Shown here: in pieces, positions 18,163-25,842 of the stretch | Position numbering within the stretch: position 1 is the stretch's first letter | Layout of the letters: each line of letters opens with the position of its first letter | NCBI GenBank assembly: GCA_946886365.1 | Contig: CAMPIM010000010.1 | Span: 1 to 50,081 of the forward strand | Length of the DNA stretch: 50,081 nucleotides | Reading direction: 5' to 3' | From: an uncultured Novosphingobium sp. | GTDB taxonomy: Bacteria; Pseudomonadota; Alphaproteobacteria; Sphingomonadales; Sphingomonadaceae | The notes under the pieces: generated by a model | What the model was told of the DNA's origin: nothing | Databases searched by the model: none | Seen by the model: only the letters and a program-made list of their open reading frames with translations | Program-made: the position numbers and the translations under genes

Positions 18163-19067
18163 GCACTCCCCACGACGAGGCAGGCAAGAAACATCAGGAG
18201 CCCCGCGAAACGGTTGGAACGGAACTTGGTGAGCGGATCGGCTCCATCCTCCTTGAGCGTTCCCACCTGCCAGAAAAGTTGAACCGCCATCGGCAGCAGC
18301 GCAGCGAGAGCAAGCCATTGCGGCCGCACCTGCCAAATAGCGGCAGCCCAGAGGGAAAGTGCAAGCAGGTAGCAGAGCGTTACGCCGCCGCGCACATGGC
18401 GGCCCATCGACAAGGCGCTCGACCCGATACCGATCAACGCATCATCCTCCCGGTCCTGCAATGCATAGATGGTGTCATAACCCACGACCCAGAAGATGGT
18501 GCCTGCGTAAAGGAGGAGCCCCGGCAGGGTAAGCGCCCCTGCGACCTCGCTCCAGCCGACCAGCGCCGCCCAGGAGAAAACGAGACCTAGCCAAAGCTGC
18601 GGCCAGCCGGTGATCCGTTTCATGAAGGGATAGGCGGCGACCAGCGCGAGACTGCCGAGCGACACGATCTGCGCATAAGGGCGCAATTGGAGGAGGACCG
18701 CGAGGCCGACGAGGCAAAGCAGGATGAGCCATGCCCAGGCGGTACGCAGGGAAAGAGCACCGCTCGCGAGCGGCCGGGCGGCGGTGCGGGCGACTTTCCG
18801 GTCAAGATCGCGATCGACGATGTCGTTGAACACGCAACCGGCGCCCCGCATCGCGATGCTGCCGAGCAACAGCCAAAGGATCAGAGGCCAGCGCTCCCCT
18901 GCCCCGCCCGCCAGAACCACCGCCCAGGCGCCCGGCCAGAAGAGCAGCCACCAGCCGATCGGACGATCGAGCCGAGCCAGCAGCGCAAGCGCGCGGGGTG
19001 TCGCGGGCAAGCGCGCGAGCAGGCCGCGGGCCTCGCTGTCTGGAACTATACTGTCAATCAACGTCAC
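18159..19067 (-). CDS. ubiA: 4-hydroxybenzoate polyprenyltransferase
   Basis: Integral membrane prenyltransferase that attaches the polyprenyl tail to 4-hydroxybenzoate in ubiquinone synthesis. The 302 residues contain about eight hydrophobic segments. The first aspartate-rich motif is NDIVDRDLD (N81-D89), and the second prenyl-binding region is YALQDREDD. The segment RTAARPLASG is typical of UbiA. The start at 19067 is an ATG giving MTLIDSIVPDSEARG. It is divergent from rsmE; the gap between them holds a palindromic repeat of the REP kind. It is followed by the phospholipase D gene with a 4-base overlap. Confidence 0.95.
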   Translation of the reverse strand: MTLIDSIVPDSEARGLLARLPATPRALALLARLDRPIGWWLLFWPGAWAVVLAGGAGERWPLILWLLLGSIAMRGAGCVFNDIVDRDLDRKVARTAARPLASGALSLRTAWAWLILLCLVGLAVLLQLRPYAQIVSLGSLALVAAYPFMKRITGWPQLWLGLVFSWAALVGWSEVAGALTLPGLLLYAGTIFWVVGYDTIYALQDREDDALIGIGSSALSMGRHVRGGVTLCYLLALSLWAAAIWQVRPQWLALAALLPMAVQLFWQVGTLKEDGADPLTKFRSNRFAGLLMFLACLVVGSA

Positions 19068-19071
19068 GCTC

Positions 19072-19138
19072 GCTTGTCGAAGGGCCGTTCTTCCTCTTTA
19101 GAGAAGTAGAGGGCTTCGACAAGCTCAGCCCGAACGGA
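19072..19138. repeat. REP-like palindromic element between ubiA and rsmE
   Basis: GCTTGTCGAAG (19072-19082) and CTTCGACAAGC (19114-19124) are perfect 11-base inverted repeats around a 31-base centre. The right arm continues into CTCAGCCCGAACGG, and the left side has the partial mirror CCGTTC. The core CTTCGACAAGCTCAG is a motif I know as a dispersed repeat in sphingomonad genomes. It lies in the 5' regions of two divergent genes, so it may affect both leaders. Confidence 0.65.
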
Positions 19139-19148
19139 GCATTGGCAT

Positions 19149-19895
19149 ATGACCGCAACCCCCGCATGGTCGCCGCAGAGCGCGCCGCGCCTGCATGTCG
19201 AAACGCAGTTGGGCGACGGCGTGGCGGTGCCGATCGATGGCAACCCGGCCCATTATCTAATCAGCGTGATGCGGGTGAAGCCCGACGACATCGTCCTGCT
19301 GTTCGATGGCAGATCGGGTGAATGGGCCGCGCGGGTGCGGGACATGCGCAAGCGCGATCTGGTGCTGGAATGCGTCAGCCAGACCAAGGCACCGGAGCAG
19401 GTGCCGGATTTCTGGCTATGCTGCGCGCCGATCAAGAAAGGCCGCATCGACCTGATCGCGGAAAAAGCCTGCGAATTAGGTGTCGCCAAGTTGCAGCCAG
19501 TGTTGACCCGCCGGGCGGTGGTGGACAAGCTCAACCTCGACCGGCTGCACGCGCATCTGGTCGAGGCAGCCGAGCAGTGCGGGCGCACCGCGCTTCCTGA
19601 TCTCGGCGGCATGGTCAAGCTGGACGCGTTGCTGCGCGATTGGCCGGAGGATCGCTGGCTGTTTTTCGCCGATGAAAGCGGGGGTGAGCCGCTGCACGAG
19701 ACGCTGCGCGCGCATCAAGGCCCTGCGGCGTTCCTGATCGGGCCGGAGGGCGGCTTCGACCCGGCAGAACGGGAGGCGATCCGCGCTGTGGCTAGGGCCG
19801 TGCCCGTGTCCCTTGGCCCTCGCATCCTGCGCGCGGAGACGGCGGCGATCGCCGCGACGTCGGCGTGGATGACGCTGAACGGCGACTGGCGATAG
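19149..19895 (+). CDS. rsmE: 16S rRNA (uracil(1498)-N3)-methyltransferase
   Basis: Methylates N3 of U1498 in 16S rRNA using S-adenosylmethionine. At 248 residues it has the normal size. Visible landmarks are the N-terminal PUA-like domain (HYLISVMRVKPDDIVLLFDG), KKGRIDLIAEKACELGV, AEQCGRT, the SPOUT-fold cofactor loop FLIGPEGGF, and the C-terminal LGPRILRAETA knot. The ATG at 19149 is preceded by a poor Shine-Dalgarno. It is divergent from ubiA and followed by a hairpin at 19911-19932 before gshA. Confidence 0.96.
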   Translation: MTATPAWSPQSAPRLHVETQLGDGVAVPIDGNPAHYLISVMRVKPDDIVLLFDGRSGEWAARVRDMRKRDLVLECVSQTKAPEQVPDFWLCCAPIKKGRIDLIAEKACELGVAKLQPVLTRRAVVDKLNLDRLHAHLVEAAEQCGRTALPDLGGMVKLDALLRDWPEDRWLFFADESGGEPLHETLRAHQGPAAFLIGPEGGFDPAEREAIRAVARAVPVSLGPRILRAETAAIAATSAWMTLNGDWR

Positions 19896-19910
19896 GATAG
19901 CTGTTCCAGT

Positions 19911-19932
19911 TGCAATCCGAAATGGGATTGCA
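19911..19932 (+). terminator. Hairpin after rsmE
   Basis: TGCAATCC and GGATTGCA make a perfect 8-bp stem with the loop GAAATG, 15 bases after the rsmE stop. No T-tract follows, so it is either a factor-assisted terminator or an mRNA 3'-end stabiliser. It separates rsmE from gshA. Confidence 0.45.
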
Positions 19933-20007
19933 GCCCCGGTGGACGCAACCTATTTGTCCCCCGCGCGCTGTCGATTGACGCGCAAGGGGGACAAGCTAAG
20001 GCGGGGC

Positions 20008-21381
20008 ATGAGCACGAGAACCGACTCAGGGGGAATGGATCCCGTCATCGAAAGCCGCGACCAGCTGATCGTGGCCTTTTCTAAGGGCGCCAAACCCAAG
20101 GATCGCTGGCGCATCGGCACCGAGCATGAAAAGTTCGTCTATTCCAGGGCGGATCATCATGCGCCGTCCTACAGCGAGCAGGGCGGCATCCACACGCTGC
20201 TGATCGGCCTCACCCGCTATGGCTGGAGCCCGGTGTTCGAGGGTGACAACATCATCGCCCTGTCCGGAGCCGATGGGACGGTCAGCCTGGAACCGGCGGG
20301 TCAGCTGGAACTGTCCGGTGCGCCGCTGGAAAATCTTCACCAGACCTGCGCGGAGACGCACCGGCATCTGGAACAGGTCAAATATGTCGGCGACATGTTG
20401 GGTCTGGGCTTCCTGGGCCTGGGCATGTGGCCGGACAAGACTCGGGCCGAGCTGCCCGTGATGCCCAAGGGGCGTTATGACATCATGCTGCGGCACATGC
20501 CGCGCGTAGGCACGATGGGCCTCGACATGATGCTGCGAACCTGCACCATCCAGACGAACCTCGACTATGGCAGCGAGGCGGACATGGTGCAGAAGTTCCG
20601 TGTCGGCCTGGCCCTGCAGCCGCTGGCGACGGCGCTGTTCGCCAACTCGCCCTTTACCGAAGGCAAGCCCAACGGCTTCCTGTCCTATCGCAGCCATATC
20701 TGGTCGGACACCGACCCGCACCGCACGGGCATGCTGCCCTTCGTGTTCGAGGACGGCTTTGGCTATGAGCGGTACGCCGACTATGCGCTCGATGTGCCGA
20801 TGTACTTCGTCTATCGCGACGGCCGCTATATCGATGCGGCTGGCCTCAGCTTCCGCGACTTCCTGGAGGGCAAGCTTTCCATTCTGCCCGGCGAGAAGCC
20901 GACCGAGAAGGATTGGGAAGACCATCTGTCGACCGCCTTCCCCGAAGTGCGGCTAAAGAGCTTCCTTGAAATGCGCGGGGCCGATGGCGGACGCGCCAAT
21001 CGCATCACCGCCCTCCCCGCTTTCTGGGTTGGCCTGCTCTATGATCAGGGCGCGTTGGACGCAGCCTGGGATCTGGTGAAGGACTGGACCATGGAGGACC
21101 GCCAGACGTTGCGCGACGCCGCGCCGAAGCTGGCGCTGGATGCACCGTTACCGGGCGGGCGCAAGCTGCGCGACATTGCGGCGGAAGTGCTGGATATCAG
21201 CCGCAGCGGGCTGAGGGCACGGGCACGGCTGAACGATATCGGCGACAATGAAACGGGCTATCTGGCACCGCTGGACGAGATCGTGGCGGCGGGGCGGACG
21301 CATGCCGAAGATCTGCTCGCGCGCTATCATGGCGAATGGGCAGGCGACCTTTCCTGCGTTTATGCAGAGGAAAGCTTCTAA
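20008..21381 (+). CDS. gshA: Glutamate--cysteine ligase (plant/alphaproteobacterial class)
   Basis: First enzyme of glutathione synthesis: ATP-dependent condensation of glutamate and cysteine. The 457-residue form with GTEHEKF near the N-terminus, SLEPAGQLELSGAPL, MPKGRYDIMLRHMP and TCTIQTNLDY belongs to the plant-type class used by alphaproteobacteria, not the E. coli class. The ATG at 20008 has GCGGGG just upstream; an open frame continues to 19939 but its residues look non-coding. Its stop overlaps the stop of the convergent methyltransferase gene by four bases. It would supply glutathione for GloA/GloB encoded nearby. Confidence 0.95.
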   Translation: MSTRTDSGGMDPVIESRDQLIVAFSKGAKPKDRWRIGTEHEKFVYSRADHHAPSYSEQGGIHTLLIGLTRYGWSPVFEGDNIIALSGADGTVSLEPAGQLELSGAPLENLHQTCAETHRHLEQVKYVGDMLGLGFLGLGMWPDKTRAELPVMPKGRYDIMLRHMPRVGTMGLDMMLRTCTIQTNLDYGSEADMVQKFRVGLALQPLATALFANSPFTEGKPNGFLSYRSHIWSDTDPHRTGMLPFVFEDGFGYERYADYALDVPMYFVYRDGRYIDAAGLSFRDFLEGKLSILPGEKPTEKDWEDHLSTAFPEVRLKSFLEMRGADGGRANRITALPAFWVGLLYDQGALDAAWDLVKDWTMEDRQTLRDAAPKLALDAPLPGGRKLRDIAAEVLDISRSGLRARARLNDIGDNETGYLAPLDEIVAAGRTHAEDLLARYHGEWAGDLSCVYAEESF

Positions 21382-22685
21382 ACTATTCTGCTGGCGTTAG
21401 GGGCCGGTTGATCCTTGCGCCTGCGGCCCGTTGCCCACGCGAACAGACGTGGGACGGGCGCGTTGCGCTCCATCCATTGGCTGTAGTCGCGATAGGCGGG
21501 ATCAGTGGAGAGGTGGGCTTCTTCCGTCCGGGCGCGCCAATAATAGACGGCGTTGGTCGCCGCCAGCATCGCGCAATTGCGCACCATGTCGGTGAGGCTT
21601 CCCGAGACCGTGAGGAAGGGCAGCGCCGAAAACCACCAGAAGAGATTCTTCGACAGGTAAGCGGGGTGACGGGTCCAGCGATACGGCCCATGGGTCAGGA
21701 TGCCGCGATGGGTGAGGTTGGAAAAGCGGATGCCGAACACCACCGTCGCCCAAGCATAGATGGCGGTTAGCAGGACGAGCCAGCTGCCCAATATCCATTG
21801 CAAGGTCGTATGTCCCTGCGTCCAAACGTCCCATTCCGCGCCGCCTGCATGATAGTCGAGCGGCCCCCCCGACCCCATCAGCACGAAGGGCGGGTAGCAG
21901 ATCAGCGCCGCTACCCAACCGGTCAGCAGCGGATTGGCCGAGCGTATGTGGGAATCGAGCGGCTTGCATGTCAGCAGGTAGCCGACCGTCGCCATGCAGA
22001 CATCGATCATGAACATGACCGCGATCAGGAAGGCGGCAAGGTTCACTGGATTGGCGAAGGCATGATCCAACCGCCAGTCCACCACGCTGGCAAAATTGCC
22101 AGGCACGATGGAGAGCATGAAGGCAAGGAAGAAGCCTTTGACCGCCCATGCGCGGGCATGATTGGCGACCTGCGCCATGTCCGGCGCGCCCGCTGCTCCC
22201 CCGATGATCCATTGTCCAAAGGCATGGGTGGCATCGCGGGGTTCGACCAGCCGCCGATCCAGCCAGACGACATAAGGGACAGAGAACAGCACAAGCCAAG
22301 GGGCCGCGCCCATGAACAGGTTCATGGAATAATGATAGTTTCCGTTCCAGTACCAGCGGGCCAAACAGTAGAAGATCGCGATCGCCAGCCATGTCGCCCA
22401 AAGGCCAGCGATCTTGACGAGGCTGATGTCGAGGACGGCGCGCCATGGTCGGGGAGGCGCCTGCCAGTCGATACCGGTCGACGGATTGCGATGAACCTTG
22501 TCCACCAGCAGCGACCACAAGATCATCGGCAGCCCGCAGGCGATTACCGCCGCGAAGCCCGCATTGGGGCCATTCATCCCATAATGCCGCGCCACCACCG
22601 CCCAAAGGGCGAGACCGGCCAGTCCGGCGAAGCCTACGCCATGGCTGACGGCAGAGGGCGGACAAGGATCGGCAGCGGAAGACAT
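21378..22685 (-). CDS. Multi-pass membrane protein with ICMT-like methyltransferase domain
   Basis: Protein of 435 residues with about nine or ten hydrophobic segments. The C-terminal part contains GPYRWTRHPAYLSKNLFWW followed by YWRARTEEAHL and a DYSQWMER-like tail. This matches the isoprenylcysteine carboxyl methyltransferase / phospholipid methyltransferase fold, in which the RHP motif binds S-adenosylmethionine. The N-terminal two-thirds I do not recognise. Substrate unknown. The ATG at 22685 is chosen because it starts a hydrophilic leader before the first membrane segment; upstream residues look non-coding. A perfect hairpin lies one base before this ATG. It is convergent with gshA. Confidence 0.75.
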   Translation of the reverse strand: MSSAADPCPPSAVSHGVGFAGLAGLALWAVVARHYGMNGPNAGFAAVIACGLPMILWSLLVDKVHRNPSTGIDWQAPPRPWRAVLDISLVKIAGLWATWLAIAIFYCLARWYWNGNYHYSMNLFMGAAPWLVLFSVPYVVWLDRRLVEPRDATHAFGQWIIGGAAGAPDMAQVANHARAWAVKGFFLAFMLSIVPGNFASVVDWRLDHAFANPVNLAAFLIAVMFMIDVCMATVGYLLTCKPLDSHIRSANPLLTGWVAALICYPPFVLMGSGGPLDYHAGGAEWDVWTQGHTTLQWILGSWLVLLTAIYAWATVVFGIRFSNLTHRGILTHGPYRWTRHPAYLSKNLFWWFSALPFLTVSGSLTDMVRNCAMLAATNAVYYWRARTEEAHLSTDPAYRDYSQWMERNAPVPRLFAWATGRRRKDQPAPNASRIV

Positions 22686-22686
22686 G

Positions 22687-22702
22687 CCCGGCTTATGCCG
22701 GG
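22687..22702 (-). promoter_or_regulatory. Perfect hairpin abutting a start codon
   Basis: On the minus strand CCCGGC-ATAA-GCCGGG ends one base before the ATG at 22685. A 6-bp all-GC stem with a tetraloop at the place where a Shine-Dalgarno should lie would hinder initiation, unless translation is coupled to the upstream DUF1345 gene. Confidence 0.4.
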
Positions 22703-22729
22703 AAATGGTAAGCAAGCCGTGAAGCCGCC

Positions 22730-23368
22730 TCAAACGCCGCCCAGTACATTGATCGTGAAGGCCAGAACACCAAGGTTGAACAGGAACGCCGCGAGGCAAT
22801 GCGCGGTCACCACCTGACGCATGGATGTACCGGTCACCGTGACATCGGACGTCTGGAAGGTCATGCCGAGGGTGAAGGCGAAATAGAGAAAATCGCTGTA
22901 ACCGGGCTCTTTCGTACCGGGGAAATCAAGGCCCTGCTGGTCCTTCCCCCGTGGATCAGCGAGGTAGAAGAGATGCGCATAATGCATCGCGTAGACGATA
23001 TTGGAAAAGAGCCAGGCAAGCGCCAGCGTCACAAGCAACAGCGCGACGGCCGCTGCGTCGGGGCCGCCATGCTGGCTGACGGCCACGCCCACCGCGACCA
23101 GCACCACCAGCGAGACAATGCCGGTCAGGAGCAGCATCAGGCGGCGATTGGCATCATTTTCCTGCGCGGTGCGGCGCATGCGATCGGGGTCGGCTTTCAG
23201 AAGCGGCGCGGCTGCGGCGATGAAGGCAAGAGCGGCACAATCGAACCCCGCCATCACCGCCTGATGCCAGGGCATCACCCAACCGAACGGCAAGGCGGTC
23301 GCCAGCAGCACCAGGAACATGCCGTAACGCCAGGGAAAAACCGGAGAGTGGGAGGAAGAGGACTTCAT
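22730..23368 (-). CDS. DUF1345 family membrane protein
   Basis: Membrane protein of 212 residues with about five hydrophobic segments. DUF1345 landmarks are WLFSNIVYAMHYAHLFY near the middle and the C-terminal YSDFLYFAFTLGMTFQTSDV, which resembles the selectivity-filter region of two-pore channel-like families. Function is unknown. The ATG at 23368 gives MKSSSSHSP; the open frame just upstream begins at a TTG. It lies 44 bases upstream of the ICMT-like gene on the same strand, with the ClpP-like gene ahead of it, so the three could form a transcript. Confidence 0.85.
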   Translation of the reverse strand: MKSSSSHSPVFPWRYGMFLVLLATALPFGWVMPWHQAVMAGFDCAALAFIAAAAPLLKADPDRMRRTAQENDANRRLMLLLTGIVSLVVLVAVGVAVSQHGGPDAAAVALLLVTLALAWLFSNIVYAMHYAHLFYLADPRGKDQQGLDFPGTKEPGYSDFLYFAFTLGMTFQTSDVTVTGTSMRQVVTAHCLAAFLFNLGVLAFTINVLGGV

Positions 23369-23409
23369 CCGCCCAGAAAGCCGCAAAATGACCAGGCTGG
23401 CAAGCGGCG

Positions 23410-23985
23410 TCAGAGCACCGCCGCCACCAGACCAAGCGTCGCGGCTTCATTCGCTTCGAGATACCAGTTTTCCGGTGCCCGCTTCAGCACTTCGTCGAGT
23501 GAAATGCTTGAGCCCAGGATCAGGTTGGAAAAGCCTTCATTCTGGATGGCGATCGACGCCTCTATTTCGTTCAAAGCGGCCCTTAGCGGTGCGATGCAGG
23601 TGGACAGGGGCCCCTGCAAGTGGATCTCCTTGGTGATGAGCCGTTCATGGATCATTACCCGCGTGCCACGCGTGAGGTAGCGGTTCTCCTTGGCGAAAAA
23701 GCCCATGAAGGTCGCGCCAGCCGAATAGACGGCGGTCTTTCCCAGAAACACCAGCCGCCGCGCGGCGCTGAGTTCCGAATGGAAGCGTATATCCTCGCCC
23801 ATCATCCGAGCGATTTCGGGATCGCCGCCAAGCGTCGAAATTTCTGTCACCACCAGCCCCTCGGAGGGCGCCGCTGCCAGCGCGTCCTTGAAGTAGAGAT
23901 ACATGGACTGGTCGACGGGACCGGACAGGCGGATGGCGGGACAGGCGAAGTCCTGGGGTGAGAGCAAGGGCGCTTGCATCGACAT
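23410..23985 (-). CDS. ClpP-fold serine peptidase-like protein
   Basis: Protein of 191 residues with a ClpP/crotonase fold. It has ISTLGGDPEIARMMGEDIRF (like the SPGG block of ClpP), then GKTAVYSAGATFMGFF, where S88 occupies the nucleophile position, and VMIHERL, where H113 occupies the catalytic His position. It is therefore probably a ClpP-like peptidase, but the sequence around the Ser (YSAG rather than xASMG) departs from housekeeping ClpP, and no ATPase partner is adjacent. An AGGA eight bases upstream supports the ATG at 23985; a TTG one codon earlier and an ATG at 23979 are alternatives. Confidence 0.75.
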   Translation of the reverse strand: MSMQAPLLSPQDFACPAIRLSGPVDQSMYLYFKDALAAAPSEGLVVTEISTLGGDPEIARMMGEDIRFHSELSAARRLVFLGKTAVYSAGATFMGFFAKENRYLTRGTRVMIHERLITKEIHLQGPLSTCIAPLRAALNEIEASIAIQNEGFSNLILGSSISLDEVLKRAPENWYLEANEAATLGLVAAVL

Positions 23986-24121
23986 CAATGGGTTCCTGAT
24001 AGACTAGGGATCGGGCTGCACTACGTCCGGCGGGGGAATTGGCGCCACGGCAGGCGCGCTTTTGACTGGCGCTGCGCTCAAGAGGCTGTAAAGAACAGAT
24101 CATGACCAAAGGGTGCGGGGC

Positions 24122-24730
24122 ATGATCGCGAAACTCAAAGGGCGGCTGGACAGCACGGGCACCGACCATGCGATCATCGACGTGGGGGGTGTGGGCTATC
24201 TCGTCGGCGCATCGTCGCGCACCTTGTCGGCGCTGGGGCCGGTAGGCGAAGCGGTGACGGTGCATACCGAAATGCTGGTGTCGGAGGATTCGATCCGGCT
24301 GGTCGGCTTTGCACGCGGCGAGGAACGCGACTGGTTCCGCCTGCTGATCGGCGTGCAGGGCGTGGGATCGCGCGTGGCGCTGGCGATATTGTCGGCGCTC
24401 GAACCGGCCGAACTGCATCGCGCAGTGGCGACCGGGGACAAGGCGATGGTGGCGCGCGCCAATGGCGTGGGGCCGAAGCTGGCGCTGCGGATCGTCAATG
24501 AGTTGAAGGATAAGATCGGCGCGGCGCCCGGCGCTGGCGGCGTGTTGGGCGCGGGCATCGCGCCTGTCATGGCCGGAGGATTGGGCGCGGATGCGATTTC
24601 CGCCCTTCAGAATCTCGGCTTCAAGCCTGCCGAGGCGAGCAGCGCCGTCGCTGCTGCGGAGGAAGAGTTGGGCGATAGCGCGACCCTGGATGCATTGGTG
24701 CGGCTGGCGCTGCGGAAGGCGGCCAAGTGA
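24122..24730 (+). CDS. ruvA: Holliday junction branch migration protein RuvA
   Basis: Binds Holliday junctions as a tetramer and recruits the RuvB motor. The 202 residues show the N-terminal OB-fold ([13 protein letters not shown]), the helix-hairpin-helix regions ([31 protein letters not shown]) and the C-terminal RuvB-binding domain ([16 protein letters not shown]). The ATG at 24122 is preferred over a GTG at 24113 because MIAKLKG is the family N-terminus. The stop overlaps the ruvB start as GTGA. ruvC, often upstream, is not here. Confidence 0.97.
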   Translation: MIAKLKGRLDSTGTDHAIIDVGGVGYLVGASSRTLSALGPVGEAVTVHTEMLVSEDSIRLVGFARGEERDWFRLLIGVQGVGSRVALAILSALEPAELHRAVATGDKAMVARANGVGPKLALRIVNELKDKIGAAPGAGGVLGAGIAPVMAGGLGADAISALQNLGFKPAEASSAVAAAEEELGDSATLDALVRLALRKAAK

Positions 24731-25746
24731 GCGAGGAACGGCTGATCGCCTCCACGCGCCGGGCGGAGGATGTGGATGCTGCCCTGCGGCCCAAATCCCT
24801 GACCGAGTTCATCGGGCAAGAGGCGGCGCGCGGCAATTTGCGGGTTTTTATCGAAGCGGCAAAGCAGCGTGGCGACGCGCTGGATCATGTGCTGTTCTTT
24901 GGCCCGCCGGGGCTTGGCAAGACGACATTGGCGCAGATCGTGGCAAAGGAAATGGGCGTCGGCTTCCGCGCGACCTCGGGGCCGGTGATCGCCAAATCGG
25001 GCGATCTGGCGGCACTGCTGACCAATCTGGATGAGGGCGACGTGCTGTTCGTGGATGAGATTCACAGGCTCAACCCGGCGGTCGAAGAGGTGCTTTATCC
25101 GGCGATGGAGGACCGGGCGCTTGACCTGATGATCGGCGAGGGTCCGTCGGCCCGGTCGGTGCGGATAGACCTGCCCCGCTTCACCCTGGTCGGCGCAACG
25201 ACGCGGCAGGGCCTGCTGACGACGCCGCTGCGAGATCGCTTCGGCATTCCGGTGCGGCTGCAATTCTATACCGTCGAGGAACTGGAGCTGGTGGTGCGGC
25301 GCGCGGCGCGGTTGCTGGACCTTGGCATCACGTCCGACGGGGCGATCGAGATTGCCCGGCGGTCGCGCGGAACGCCTCGCATCGCGGGGCGGCTGCTGCG
25401 GCGGGTGCGCGACTTTGCGAATGTCGCGGGCGTCGAAGCAGTGGATGCCAAGGCGGCGGACGCGGCGCTGAGGCGGCTGGAGGTCGATCAGCTGGGCCTC
25501 GACCTGATGGATCGCCGTTACCTGATGATGATCGCCGACATTTATCGCGGCGGGCCAGTAGGTGTTGAGACACTAGCGGCCGGTCTGTCGGAGCCGCGCG
25601 ACACGATCGAAGAGGTGATCGAGCCTTATCTGATCCAGCTTGGCTTGATCGCCCGCACTGCACGCGGGCGTTGCCTGAATGGGCCGGGCTGGAAGCATCT
25701 GGGGCTCAATCCGCCCGCCGGGCTGCAGGACGGTCTGTTCGACTGA
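24727..25746 (+). CDS. ruvB: Holliday junction helicase RuvB
   Basis: AAA+ motor that drives branch migration with RuvA. It has 339 residues with a GTG start overlapping the ruvA stop by four bases. Visible: the N-terminal [12 protein letters not shown], Walker [10 protein letters not shown], Walker B with VDEIHRLNP, sensor 1 [10 protein letters not shown], the arginine-finger region PLRDRFGI, and the C-terminal winged helix ([17 protein letters not shown]). All key motifs are intact. Confidence 0.98.
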   Translation: MSEERLIASTRRAEDVDAALRPKSLTEFIGQEAARGNLRVFIEAAKQRGDALDHVLFFGPPGLGKTTLAQIVAKEMGVGFRATSGPVIAKSGDLAALLTNLDEGDVLFVDEIHRLNPAVEEVLYPAMEDRALDLMIGEGPSARSVRIDLPRFTLVGATTRQGLLTTPLRDRFGIPVRLQFYTVEELELVVRRAARLLDLGITSDGAIEIARRSRGTPRIAGRLLRRVRDFANVAGVEAVDAKAADAALRRLEVDQLGLDLMDRRYLMMIADIYRGGPVGVETLAAGLSEPRDTIEEVIEPYLIQLGLIARTARGRCLNGPGWKHLGLNPPAGLQDGLFD

Positions 25747-25842
25747 AAAATGCGTGACCGCTACGGCAAGGCGCGGCTATAGCGTCGGCAAGGAGCGGAT
25801 GCGCGCATCGGACGCGCTCTTGAATCAAGGAGTTGCGCTGCT

